Assembly: GCF_900107175.1 (NCBI RefSeq)
Contig: NZ_FNOZ01000013.1
Coordinates: forward strand, 1 to 64,000
DNA length: 64,000 nt
Direction of reading: 5' to 3'
Origin: Modestobacter sp. DSM 44400
GTDB lineage: Bacteria; Actinomycetota; Actinomycetes; Mycobacteriales; Geodermatophilaceae
Each line of letters begins with the position of its first letter. Position 1 is the first letter of the stretch. Positions 52,027 through 60,740 of the stretch are shown one piece after another. The position numbers and the translations under genes are program-made. Under the pieces are notes generated by a model. That model made no database searches and was not told the DNA's origin. It worked only from the letters and a program-made list of their open reading frames with translations.

Positions 52027-53385
52027 ATGACCGACGTGCTCACCGGACCGGCGAGCGTCACCCAGGAACGCCGACTGGTCACCGAGGTCCCCGGTCCTCG
52101 CTCGCGCGAGCTGCTGGAGCGGCGCACCGCCGCGGTCGCCTCCGGCGTCGGGCTCACGCTGCCGGTCTTCGTCGAGCGCGCCGGTGGGGGAGTGGTCGTC
52201 GACGTCGACGGCAACTCACTGATCGACCTGGGCTCCGGGATCGCCGTGGTCAGCGTGGGCAATGCTGCCCCCCGGGTCGTCGAGGCGGTCCAGGCGCAGG
52301 TGGCAGCCTTCACCCACACCTGCTTCATGGTGACGCCCTACGAGGGCTACGTCGCCGTCTGCGAGGAACTCTCCCGGGTCACGCCCGGCGATCACGCCAA
52401 GAAGTCGGCGCTGTTCAACTCCGGGGCGGAGGCCGTGGAGAACGCCGTCAAGATCGCCCGGCACGCCACCGGGCGGCAGGCGATCGTGGTCTTCGACCAC
52501 GCCTATCACGGCCGCACGAACCTGACGATGGCCCTGACCGCGAAGAACATGCCTTACAAGCAGGGCTTCGGGCCGTTCGCCACCGAGGTCTACCGGGTGC
52601 CGATGTCCTACCCGTACCGCGACGAGCCCGGCCTGACCGGGCCGAAGGCCGCCGCCCGCGCACTGGCGCTGGTGGAGGCCCAGGTGGGCGCGGGCAACGT
52701 GGCTGGGGTGCTCATCGAGCCGATCCAGGGCGAGGGCGGTTTCGTCGTCCCGGCCGAGGGCTTCCTGCCGGCGATCGCCGACTGGTGCCGGGCGTCCGGG
52801 GCGCTGTTCGTCGCCGACGAGATCCAGACCGGCTTCTGCCGCACCGGCGACTGGTTCGCCTGCGAGGCCGAGGGCGTCGTCCCCGACCTGATCACCACCG
52901 CCAAGGGCATCGCCGGTGGGCTGCCGCTGGCCGCGGTCACCGGCCGGGCCGAGCTGATGGACGCCGTCCACTCCGGTGGCCTGGGCGGCACCTACGGCGG
53001 CAACCCGGTGGCATGCGCGGCGGCGCTGGCCACCATCCAGACGATGCGCGAGCAGGATCTCGCCGGTGCCGCCCGGGCCATCGAGGCGACGATGCTGCCC
53101 CGGCTGCGCGCGCTGCAGGAGCGCACCGGCGTGATCGGCGACGTCCGGGGCCGCGGCGCGATGATCGCTATTGAGCTGGTTCGGCCGGGCACCAGCGAGC
53201 CCGACGCCGAGCTGACCGGGCGGATCGCCCGCGCCTGCCACGCGCAGGGGGTCGTCGTCCTGACCGCGGGGACCTACGGCAACGTGCTGCGTTTCCTGCC
53301 GCCGCTGGTGATCGGTGAGCACCTGCTCACCGAGGCGCTCGACGTCCTGGACGCCGCCTTCGCCCAGGAGGCGGGGGCCCGCTGA
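52027..53385 (+). CDS. gabT: 4-aminobutyrate (GABA) aminotransferase
   Basis: A 452-residue class III PLP aminotransferase: DVDGNSLIDLGSGIAVVSVG, FNSGAEAVENAVKIARHATG, VFDHAYHGRTNLTMALTAKN, IEPIQGEGGFVVPAEGFLPA, ADEIQTGFCRTGDWFACE, and ITTAKGIAGGLPLAAVTGRA with the PLP Lys. These are the actinobacterial GabT features; it moves the amino group of GABA to 2-oxoglutarate, giving succinate semialdehyde. ATG 52027 follows AAGGAGG. It is divergent from pucR and convergent with the aldehyde dehydrogenase, with a hairpin between. It serves the lower part of the arginine-to-succinate route. Confidence 0.95.
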   Translation: MTDVLTGPASVTQERRLVTEVPGPRSRELLERRTAAVASGVGLTLPVFVERAGGGVVVDVDGNSLIDLGSGIAVVSVGNAAPRVVEAVQAQVAAFTHTCFMVTPYEGYVAVCEELSRVTPGDHAKKSALFNSGAEAVENAVKIARHATGRQAIVVFDHAYHGRTNLTMALTAKNMPYKQGFGPFATEVYRVPMSYPYRDEPGLTGPKAAARALALVEAQVGAGNVAGVLIEPIQGEGGFVVPAEGFLPAIADWCRASGALFVADEIQTGFCRTGDWFACEAEGVVPDLITTAKGIAGGLPLAAVTGRAELMDAVHSGGLGGTYGGNPVACAAALATIQTMREQDLAGAARAIEATMLPRLRALQERTGVIGDVRGRGAMIAIELVRPGTSEPDAELTGRIARACHAQGVVVLTAGTYGNVLRFLPPLVIGEHLLTEALDVLDAAFAQEAGAR

Positions 53386-53411
53386 GCGCTCGCTGACCCC
53401 GCACGCACGTC

Positions 53412-53444
53412 GGGTCCGGCTCCTCGTACGGAGGAGCCGGACCC
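53412..53444. terminator. bidirectional hairpin between gabT and the aldehyde dehydrogenase gene
   Basis: GGGTCCGGCTCCTC (53412-53425) pairs perfectly with GAGGAGCCGGACCC (53431-53444) across a 5-nt loop. It lies 26 bp after the gabT stop and 12 bp from the dehydrogenase stop, serving both convergent genes. Confidence 0.88.
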
Positions 53445-53455
53445 GAGGTGCCTGT

Positions 53456-54839
53456 TCAGACGTCGATGCCGGCCCACGCCGGAATCCTTCACCCCGCCGT
53501 AGGGCATCTGGTCGGCCCGGAAGCTGGGCACGTCGCCGATGACGACCCCGCCGAGGTCCAGCACCTGGGCGGCCCGGAAGGCGACCTGGAGGTCGGCGGT
53601 GAAGACGCCGGCCTGCAGCCCGAACCGGGAGTCGTTGACCCGGTCGAAGCCCTCGTTCACCGAGTCCACGGTCTCCAGGACGACGACCGGCCCGAAGACC
53701 TCCTCGCAGGACACCTTCGCGGTTGCCGGGACGCCGGTCAGCACGGTCGGCGCGTAGCTAGCGCCCTCGCGGACCCCGCCGGTGAGCACCCGCGCCCCAG
53801 CGGCCACGGCCTCGTCGACCCAGCTCTCCACCCGCCGGGCGGCATCCTCGTCGATCAGCGGACCGACGTCGGTGGCGTCGTCGGCCGGGTCGCCGTTGGC
53901 CAGCTTCCCGACCGCCTCGACGACGCGCGTGGTGAGCGCGTCGGCGATGTCCCGGTGCGCGTAGACCCGCTGCACCGAGATGCAGGACTGGCCGGCCTGG
54001 TACATCGCGAAGGTGGCGATCCGTCCGGCGGCCCAGGCCAGTGCCGTCTCCCCGCCCTGGTCGGGTCCCACCACGACGGCGGCGTTGCCGCCCAGCTCCA
54101 GGGTGACGTGCTTGCGCGGCACGGAGTCCCGGATCGACCAGCCCACCGGCACCGATCCGGTGAAGGAGACGACCGGCAGGCGCGGGTCGCGCACCAGCTC
54201 GGCGGCGACCTCGTTGGGCACCGGCAGCACCGACCAACTGCCCTCGGGCAGGTCGGTCTCGGCCAGCAGCTCACCGAGCAGCAGCGCCACCAGCGGGGTC
54301 GCCGGCGCGGGCTTCAGCACGATGGGCGCCCCCACGGCGATGGCCGGCGCCACCTTGTGCGCGACCAGGTTGAGCGGGAAGTTGAACGGCGCGATGCCGA
54401 GCACCGGGCCGCGCGGCACCCGGCGGACCAGGGCCATCCGGCCGGTTGCGGCCGGGTCGGTGTCCAGCCGCTGCAGGGTCCCCGACCACCGGCGGGCCTC
54501 CTCCGCGCCCCAGCGGAAGGTGGACCCGGCGCGGGCCACCTCCAGCCGGGCCCACTTCAGCGGCTTGCCGGACTCCGCGGTGATCAGCCGGGCGAACTCC
54601 TCGCCGCGCTCGGCGATCCGGCGGGAGACGTGGTCGAGCGCGGCGGCGCGTAGCGACGCCGGGGTGGCGGCGAACGGTGCCCGCGCCCGGTCGGCGGCCT
54701 CGAGCGCCTCCTCGACGTGGACGGCGGTGGCCAGCGTGGTGCGGCCGGCCTCCGAACCATCGTGCGGAGAGCGCACCTCGAGCGCGGAGTTGCCGGTCGT
54801 CGGTCGACCGGCGACCCAGTAGGGCAGGGACGTGTGCAC
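53456..54839 (-). CDS. NAD(P)-dependent aldehyde dehydrogenase with damaged C-terminus
   Basis: About 455 residues of an aldehyde dehydrogenase: VLGIAPFNFPLNLVAHKVAP, VVSFTGSVPVGW, VTLELGGNAAVVV (general base Glu), YQAGQSCISVQRVYAH (catalytic Cys), CEEVFGPVVVLE, and MPYGGVKDSGVG. It would oxidise succinate semialdehyde or a related aldehyde. After GVG the expected GREGVRSAM..YTE region is missing; one frame reads AGIDV and stops at 53456, just before the terminator, while the main frame runs on to 53274 as unrelated sequence. A short deletion has changed the frame at the end, so oligomer contacts may be lost. GTG 54839 follows CGAGGAG. Confidence 0.85.
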
Positions 54840-55036
54840 GGCAACTCCTCGGGTGCGGCGGTGTGGTGCCCGCACGCTGCCGGACCCGCCGCCGCTGTGG
54901 GCGTGCCGATGTGGACAGGCCCCAGCGGCCCGGGGCGCCACAGTGGCGTCTCACGGTGGTTCCACTTCGTCGCTACGGTCTCGCCGTGCCGGCCACCGGG
55001 CCGGCACCTGACCGGTGCGAGAGAGCAGGAAAAGCC

Positions 55037-56503
55037 GTGGCGAACGCGCGCAGTGACACCCCGAAGGTCGGGGGCGTCGAGGTCCGCTCCATCGACTACG
55101 TCCCGCTGGACGAGCGGCACGGGAAGCTGTCCGACCTCGGACCGCTGTGGTTCATGAGCAACGCCCAGATCGCCACCCTGGCCGTGGGGCTGATCAGCAT
55201 CACCAGCGGCGGCAACCTCATCTGGTCGCTGATCGCCATCATCAGCGGCGCGCTGATCGGCACGTTCTTCATGGCGTTCCACTCCGCGCAGGGCCCGCAG
55301 CTCGGCCTGCCGCAGATGATCCAGTCGCGGCCGCAGTTCGGGTACATCGGCGCCCTGCTGGTCTGGCTGTTCGCCTACCTGCAGTACGCCGGGTTCAACA
55401 TCTTCAACACGGTGCTGGGCGCCCAGGCGCTGAGCACGACCATCCACGGCAGCCCGAAGCTGTGGATCGTGATCGTGACCGCGGTGGCCTTCGTCATCGC
55501 GCTCGTGGGCTACGACCTGATCCACCGCTTCGAGCGCTACCTCGCCTACGGCTTCCTGCTGATCTTCGGGATCTTCACGATCGGCGCCCTGGTGACCCTG
55601 GACTTCCCGGCCGGGGCCTTCTCCCTCGGCGGCTTCTCCTGGACGCCGTTCCTCGCGCAGTTCGGCGTGGTCGCCGGCTACCAGATCAGCTGGGCCATCT
55701 ACGTGTCGGACTACTCCCGCTACCTCCCGCCGGACGTCACGGTGCGCAAGACGTTCCTGTGGACCTACTGGGGCTCGGCGCTGGGCGCGATCTGGCTGAT
55801 GTGCCTGGGCACGGTGCTGGCGGCGGCGGTCTCCAGCGGCGAGGCCTTCGACACGATTACGGCCATCAACGACGCCGGGGACCGGGTGTTCACCGGCTTC
55901 GGCGCGATCGTGCTCATCTTCTCCACCCTGGGTCTCATCTCGGTCACCGCGCTGAACATGTACGGCGGGTCGCTGACGCTGATCAGCGCCATTGACTCCT
56001 TCCGCAAGGTGCGCCCGACGCTGGCCGTCCGCATCGTCACCATCGCCGTCACTGCCGGGCTGTCGCTGATCGGTGCCCTGGGCGCGTCGGAGGACTTCCT
56101 CGGCAACTTCGAGAGCTTCCTGCTCCTTGTGCTCTACCTGTTCATCCCGTGGACGGCGGTGAACCTCGTCGACTACTTCATCGTCCGGCGCGGGCACTAC
56201 GCGATCGCGGAAATTTTCAACCCGCGCGGCATGTACGGCCGCTGGGGCTGGCGCGGCATCGGGTCCTACCTCGTCGGGTTCGCGGTGATGGTGCCGTTCT
56301 TCAGCACCGGGGAATTCACCGGCTTCATCGCGCAGGCGTTGGGCGGCGCGGACCTGTCGCTGTTCGTCGGCCTGCCGGTCGCCGGCGTCCTCTACTACGT
56401 GCTGGGGAAGTCGATCGACGTGGCGGCGGAGACCCGGGTGGCCGAGGCGGAGGCGGCCGAGCTGGAGGCCGCCGCCGGCCGGCACGAGGCCCTCGGCTCG
56501 TGA
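55037..56503 (+). CDS. NCS1-family nucleobase/hydantoin-type permease
   Basis: A 488-residue permease with about 12 transmembrane segments and the NCS1 pattern: LGPLWFMSNAQIATLAVGLI, GPQLGLPQMIQSRPQFGYIG, WAIYVSDYSRYLPPDVTVRK, FLGNFESFLLLVLYLFIPWT and NLVDYFIVRRGHYAIAEIF. NCS1 transporters carry purines, cytosine, hydantoins or related amides by Na+ or H+ symport. Its operon points to a nitrogen-rich amide or guanidino compound. GTG 55037 follows AGGAAA. Its stop overlaps the amidase start by 4 bp (GTGA). Confidence 0.93.
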   Translation: MANARSDTPKVGGVEVRSIDYVPLDERHGKLSDLGPLWFMSNAQIATLAVGLISITSGGNLIWSLIAIISGALIGTFFMAFHSAQGPQLGLPQMIQSRPQFGYIGALLVWLFAYLQYAGFNIFNTVLGAQALSTTIHGSPKLWIVIVTAVAFVIALVGYDLIHRFERYLAYGFLLIFGIFTIGALVTLDFPAGAFSLGGFSWTPFLAQFGVVAGYQISWAIYVSDYSRYLPPDVTVRKTFLWTYWGSALGAIWLMCLGTVLAAAVSSGEAFDTITAINDAGDRVFTGFGAIVLIFSTLGLISVTALNMYGGSLTLISAIDSFRKVRPTLAVRIVTIAVTAGLSLIGALGASEDFLGNFESFLLLVLYLFIPWTAVNLVDYFIVRRGHYAIAEIFNPRGMYGRWGWRGIGSYLVGFAVMVPFFSTGEFTGFIAQALGGADLSLFVGLPVAGVLYYVLGKSIDVAAETRVAEAEAAELEAAAGRHEALGS

Positions 56504-57897
56504 TCGGTCTGCTCGCGCAGCAGCTGCGCGACCGGGAGGTCTCCGCGCGGGAGCTCGTCGAGCGGTCCCTGGCGCTCATCGAGGCCGGCAACGGCCGGAT
56601 AAGGGCGGTTGTCGCGCTGCGCGCGGAGCGGGCCCTCGCCGAGGCGGCTGACGCCGACCGGGCGCGGGCGGCGGGGGAGACCCTCGGCCCGCTGGCCGGG
56701 CTGCCGGTCCTGGTCAAGGACCTCGAGGACGTCGCGGGCATGACGACCACCCGGGGCTCGCTGCTGCACGCCGACGACGCACCGGCCGCGGCCGACGGCC
56801 TGGTGCCCGGCCGGCTGCGCGCGGCCGGGGCGATCGTCGTGGGCAAGACCAATCTGCCCGAGGCCGCGTTCGAGGCCTACACGGCCAACCGGCTCTTCGG
56901 CGTCACCCGCAACCCGTGGGATCTCGACTGGTCGCCCGGCGGGTCCAGCGGCGGGTCGGCCGCCGCACTGTCGGCCGGGATGGTGCCGATCGCCACCGCG
57001 ACCGACGGGGGCGGTTCGGCGCGCATCCCGGCGGCGTTCTGCGGGCTGGTCGGGCTGAAGCCGACCAACGGCATCGTCGGCCGGGGACTGCTGCCGTCCT
57101 GGATCGACCTGTCCACCGACGGCCCGATGGGCCACTCGGTCGCCGACGTGGCCGGCCTCCTCGACGTCATCAAGGGGCCGGTGGCCGGTGACCCGAGCGC
57201 CCTCCCGCGGTGGGAGCCGGGTCCGCTGCCCGCCCGGGTGCGGCTGCTGGCCGCCCCGCGCACCGTCGACTGGGGCCCGCTGGACCCCGACCTGCAGCGC
57301 GCCTTCGACGACGCGCTGGCCGTGCTGGACCGGGAGCTCGGGCTGCCCGTGGAACTCGTCGAGCCCGCCGCGGTGACGCCGGCGGGCAACGCCGACGAGG
57401 ACTGGTTCACGATCTGCTGCACCGAGCAGGCCCACGAGGTGGGGCGTGCCCGGCTGGCGGAGCAGGCCGACCGGTTCGACCCGGTGTTCCTCGACCACAT
57501 GCGCGCCGGCCTGGAGGTCTCGATCGACGAGTACCTCGCCGTCCGGCGGCGGCGCTTCGACCACACCCGCGCCCTGGATCGGCTGCTCGGGGACGACGGC
57601 GTCCTGGTCACCCCCACGCTGGCCATGACCGCGCAGCACGCGGACGGCCGGATGGTGGGTGCGGCTGAGCCCGGCACCCCGGCCGACGCGCTCAACACCT
57701 GCCTGCAGAACATCACCGGCGCCCCGGCGCTCTCCCTGCCGGCCGGCCGGCTGCCGGGCGGGCTGCCGTTCGGGGTGCAGCTCACCGGCCCCCGCTTCCG
57801 CGACGACCTGCTGCTCTCCCTGGGTGCCCGGTGGGAGCAGGTGCGGCCGTGGCCGTGGTACGCGCCGGGCTTCGAACCGCTGGCCGCTCAGCCGTGA
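56500..57897 (+). CDS. amidase (amidase-signature family), probable guanidinobutyramide amidase
   Basis: A 465-residue amidase-signature enzyme. Catalytic Lys is in [15 protein letters not shown], the signature is [19 protein letters not shown], and [17 protein letters not shown] supplies the nucleophilic Ser. It hydrolyses an amide to acid plus ammonia. It sits between an NCS1 permease (4-bp overlap) and a ureohydrolase, with an amine monooxygenase remnant downstream. In the arginine 2-monooxygenase pathway, 4-guanidinobutanamide is cleaved by such an amidase; this specific role is inferred from neighbours. GTG 56500 is the start, coupled to the permease. Confidence 0.92.
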   Translation: MIGLLAQQLRDREVSARELVERSLALIEAGNGRIRAVVALRAERALAEAADADRARAAGETLGPLAGLPVLVKDLEDVAGMTTTRGSLLHADDAPAAADGLVPGRLRAAGAIVVGKTNLPEAAFEAYTANRLFGVTRNPWDLDWSPGGSSGGSAAALSAGMVPIATATDGGGSARIPAAFCGLVGLKPTNGIVGRGLLPSWIDLSTDGPMGHSVADVAGLLDVIKGPVAGDPSALPRWEPGPLPARVRLLAAPRTVDWGPLDPDLQRAFDDALAVLDRELGLPVELVEPAAVTPAGNADEDWFTICCTEQAHEVGRARLAEQADRFDPVFLDHMRAGLEVSIDEYLAVRRRRFDHTRALDRLLGDDGVLVTPTLAMTAQHADGRMVGAAEPGTPADALNTCLQNITGAPALSLPAGRLPGGLPFGVQLTGPRFRDDLLLSLGARWEQVRPWPWYAPGFEPLAAQP

Positions 57898-57997
57898 CCG
57901 GGCCGGGTGCCCGCCGGGCCCCGGCTGCCATCCCCTCACACGGGCGGGCCATCGTGGTACCCGACCGCCGCCACCGACCCCATCAGGAGGGCAACGC

Positions 57998-58978
57998 ATG
58001 ACCGACGAGCTGCCCCGCGTCACCGTCGACGGGCGCGTCGGCCCGGTCGACGCCAGCCTCGTCCCGCGCTTCGTCGGCCCGGCGACCTTCGCCCGGCTGC
58101 CGCGGCTGGACCAGGTGTCCGACGTCGACGTGGCCATCGTCGGCGTCCCGTTCGACGCCGGGGTCAGCTACCGGCCCGGCGCCCGGTTCGGCCCGGCGCA
58201 CGTGCGCGAGTCCTCCCGGCTGCTGCGCCCCTACAACCCCGCGTTGGACGTGGCGCCGTTCGGGCTGCAGCAGGTCGCCGACGCCGGTGACCTCGCGGTG
58301 AACCCGTTCTCCATCGACGAGGCGGTCGCGCAGGTGGAGCGCGGCGCCGACGCGTTGCTGGAGCGCGCCGGCCGGCTGCTGACCATCGGCGGCGACCACA
58401 CGATCGCCCTGCCGCTGCTGCGCTCGGTGGTGCGCCGGCACGGCCCGGTCGCCGTGGTGCACTTCGACGCGCACCTGGACACCTGGGACACCTACTTCGG
58501 CGCGGCCTACACCCACGGGACCCCGTTCCGGCGGGCGTCGGAGGAAGGCCTCATCGACCGCGAGGCGAGCATGCACGTCGGCATCCGCGGCCCGCTGTAC
58601 GCGGCCAGCGACCTGTCCGACGACACCGCCCTCGGCTTTTCGGTGGTGCACGCCCGGGAACTGGAGGACCTCGGCTCGCGCGGCGTGATCGAGCGGATCC
58701 GGGCCCGGGTGCTGGACCGGCCGGTGTACGTCTCGGTCGACATCGACGTCCTGGACCCGGCGTTCGCCCCGGGCACCGGCACCCCTGAGTCCGGTGGCCT
58801 GCTCAGCCGCGAGCTGCTCGCGGTCCTGCGGGGCTTCGGCTCGATGCGGCTCGTCGGGGCCGACATCGTCGAGGTCGCGCCGGCCTACGACCACGCCGAG
58901 ATCACCGGTATCGCCGCCTCGCACGTCGCCTACGAGCTGCTGTCGGCCATGGCGCTGACGGGTGGACGGCCTGCCTGA
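57998..58978 (+). CDS. ureohydrolase: guanidinobutyrase/agmatinase
   Basis: A 326-residue arginase-fold enzyme with all manganese ligands: [50 protein letters not shown] and [11 protein letters not shown]. The [10 protein letters not shown] and THGTPFRRA segments are those of agmatinases and guanidinobutyrases rather than arginase. Given the amidase upstream and GabT nearby, hydrolysis of 4-guanidinobutyrate to GABA and urea is the best prediction; agmatine is the alternative. ATG 57998 follows AGGAGG, 100 bp after the amidase gene. Confidence 0.92.
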   Translation: MTDELPRVTVDGRVGPVDASLVPRFVGPATFARLPRLDQVSDVDVAIVGVPFDAGVSYRPGARFGPAHVRESSRLLRPYNPALDVAPFGLQQVADAGDLAVNPFSIDEAVAQVERGADALLERAGRLLTIGGDHTIALPLLRSVVRRHGPVAVVHFDAHLDTWDTYFGAAYTHGTPFRRASEEGLIDREASMHVGIRGPLYAASDLSDDTALGFSVVHARELEDLGSRGVIERIRARVLDRPVYVSVDIDVLDPAFAPGTGTPESGGLLSRELLAVLRGFGSMRLVGADIVEVAPAYDHAEITGIAASHVAYELLSAMALTGGRPA

Positions 58979-59028
58979 CCTCCGCCATCCCGGTCGCCGC
59001 CCACGAGTCGGGCGAGGAGCGGGCCCCG

Positions 59029-59968
59029 TTGACCACCGCCGACGACGACCACCTGAGCATCGTGGGCGCGAGCCAGCAGGTGCCGGTGGGGCTGTGGCAC
59101 CGGGCGTCGGAGCGGCCGGCGCACTGGCCGGAGGGGACGACGCTGGCCGCGCTGCACCCCGGCGGGCAGCCGTTCCCGGCGGTGACCCGGCTGCACCGCA
59201 CAGCGCCGAACAACGTGTCGGTCACCGACGCGAGCGGAGCGATCCGGACCTACCGCGCCGCGGTCTTCACCGCGCAGAGTTGCATGCTGCTGTCCCGGAT
59301 CTCCTGCGACGAGGACCTCTTCCCGATCGACCACTGAACGGCGATCGAGCAAATCCACTACATGGGCTCGGCGAAGCTGTTCTGCCTGGTCGACCGACCG
59401 TTCTGGAAGGACGTCGACCCGCAGACCGGCCGGCACCGGATGAGCATGACGCTGTCGGACCGGATGACCCGGGGCACGTACCTGCTCGACCGGGGCGAGG
59501 GCCGCCCGGGGCCGATCTGCCTGTCCTACACCTGGGCCGACGACTCGCTGAAGTGGCTGCCGCTGTACGGCGAGGAGCGGACGGAGGTCATGCTCGCGTC
59601 GCTGCGGGAAATCTACCCGGACGTGGACCGGTGGCTCCACATCATCGCCTCACCGGTGACGGTGTCCTGGGAGGCCGAACGCGACTTCATGGGCGCGTTC
59701 GAGGCCAACCTCCCCGGCCGCCACCGGTACCAGCGGCGGCTGTCCACCCACTTCGTGCAGGAGGACCTGCCGGAACGGTTTCACGGGCTGTTCCGGGCCG
59801 GGGACGACGTGTCCTGGACCACCGGCTGGGCCGACGGCGCGGTGCAGACGGCGCTCAATGCGGTCTGGGGGGGTGGTCCACCACCTCGGGGGTGCCAGTT
59901 ACCCGGACAACCCAGGCCCGGGTGACCTGTTCGACCAGCTCGCGCCCGTGCGGCCGCCGGAGGACTGA
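59029..59968 (+). pseudogene. flavin amine monooxygenase (arginine/tryptophan 2-monooxygenase-like), broken
   Basis: The C-terminal half of a flavin monooxygenase is readable: HLSIVGASQQVPVGLWHRAS, RLHRTAPNNVSVTDASG, RISCDEDLFPIDH, then TGA at 59335-59337 where Trp is expected, then TAIEQIHYMGSAKLFCLVDR, FWKDVDPQTGRHRMSMTLSD, DVSWTTGWADGAVQTALNAV. A base inserted in a run of seven G near 59869 shifts the frame; the proper end, GASYPDNPGPGDLFDQL, appears in the other frame and stops at 59968. The N-terminal FAD fold is missing. It belongs to the tryptophan/arginine/lysine 2-monooxygenase family and would be the first enzyme of the pathway of its neighbours. Confidence 0.85.
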
Positions 59969-59980
59969 GTAGCCGCCCCG

Positions 59981-60018
59981 CGCGCCGGCAGGCATCGAAC
60001 CTGCGACCGAGTGCTCAG
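59981..60018 (-). other. diverged copy of the tRNA-Arg 3' half
   Basis: The 38 bases 59981-60018 match 47974-48012 (3' acceptor strand, T arm and part of the anticodon arm of tRNA-Arg) with three substitutions and one gap; the match ends at the anticodon loop. It cannot form a tRNA and is a tRNA fragment such as an old attachment site or a tRNA pseudogene. The 257 bp from here to 60275 hold no gene I can see. Confidence 0.7.
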
Positions 60019-60275
60019 CAGCGGACGGCGACTGGCGCTGTGCCCGCCGGCGTCCTGTCGGATCGCTCACCCGCTGCTTCAAGCGTTCTGACCACAGTTG
60101 TCCGGTCACTGCCCACTGGGCCGGAGCGGCGCCGAGCCCGCCCCGGGATGAGTCGGAGGGCCACGCCGGGCTGCCTGCTGGGACCGACGGACGTCCCTCG
60201 GACGGCGTCGCCTCTCTCTCGGGGAGGGCTGACACGGGCCGTGCCCAATATTGACAATTCGCTATAGTTCCGGGG

Positions 60276-60740
60276 ATGCCGGTCATCGACGCCGCAGGCA
60301 GCCTGGTGCGGGAGGCGCGCCGCCGCGCGGCATGACCCAGGCCCAGCTCGCTGACCGCGCTGGCATCACGCAGAGCGTAGTCATTGCCTATGAATCCAGC
60401 CGCCGGGAGCCTGCGCTGCCGTCCTGCTCGCGCTGATCGCCGCCACCGGCCATGCCCTCGAAGGGACGTTGGTGGCGGCCGACCCGGCGGTCCCGGTGCC
60501 CCTGTCGGGCCCGTTGGGGCGGCGGGTGAGTCGGCACCGCCAGCGGATCAAGGCCATCGCCGCCTCCTACGGCGCCGGCCCCGTGCGGGTCTTCGGCAGT
60601 GTCGCGCGGGGGAGCGAGCGCGCCGACAGTGACATCGACCTGCTGCTGGACCTGCCCGAGCGCAAGGGGACGACACCGGGCGAGGCCGGGCAAGCATCGG
60701 CTCCCGAAGGTGTCAGTCCGCGGGGCCGCTGGCGAGGGTA
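60276..60740 (+). pseudogene. XRE regulator-nucleotidyltransferase (MNT) fusion, frameshifted
   Basis: ATG 60276 reads MPVIDAAGSLVREARRRA. One shift later comes MTQAQLADRAGITQSVVIAY, an XRE helix-turn-helix, and after a second shift LLALIAATGHALEGTLVAAD and VRVFGSVARGSERADSDIDL, the GSx10DxD motif of minimal nucleotidyltransferases. XRE-MNT proteins occur as antitoxin/AMPylating partners of HEPN toxins. No HEPN gene follows, and the reading runs out at the protease gene. Upstream TATAGT (60263-60268) in an AT-rich patch is a possible -10. Confidence 0.7.

Noticed and set aside
59335-59337. TGA in the amine monooxygenase as selenocysteine
   Set aside because: The family has Trp at this place (a TGG to TGA change), no SECIS-like hairpin follows in an obvious way, and the gene has a second frame defect and lacks its N-terminus.
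47973-60018. A genomic island bounded by the intact tRNA-Arg and its 3' fragment
   Set aside because: The fragment lies on the 5' side of the tRNA, whereas tRNA-targeted integration puts the duplicate beyond the 3' end. No integrase gene is seen between them.
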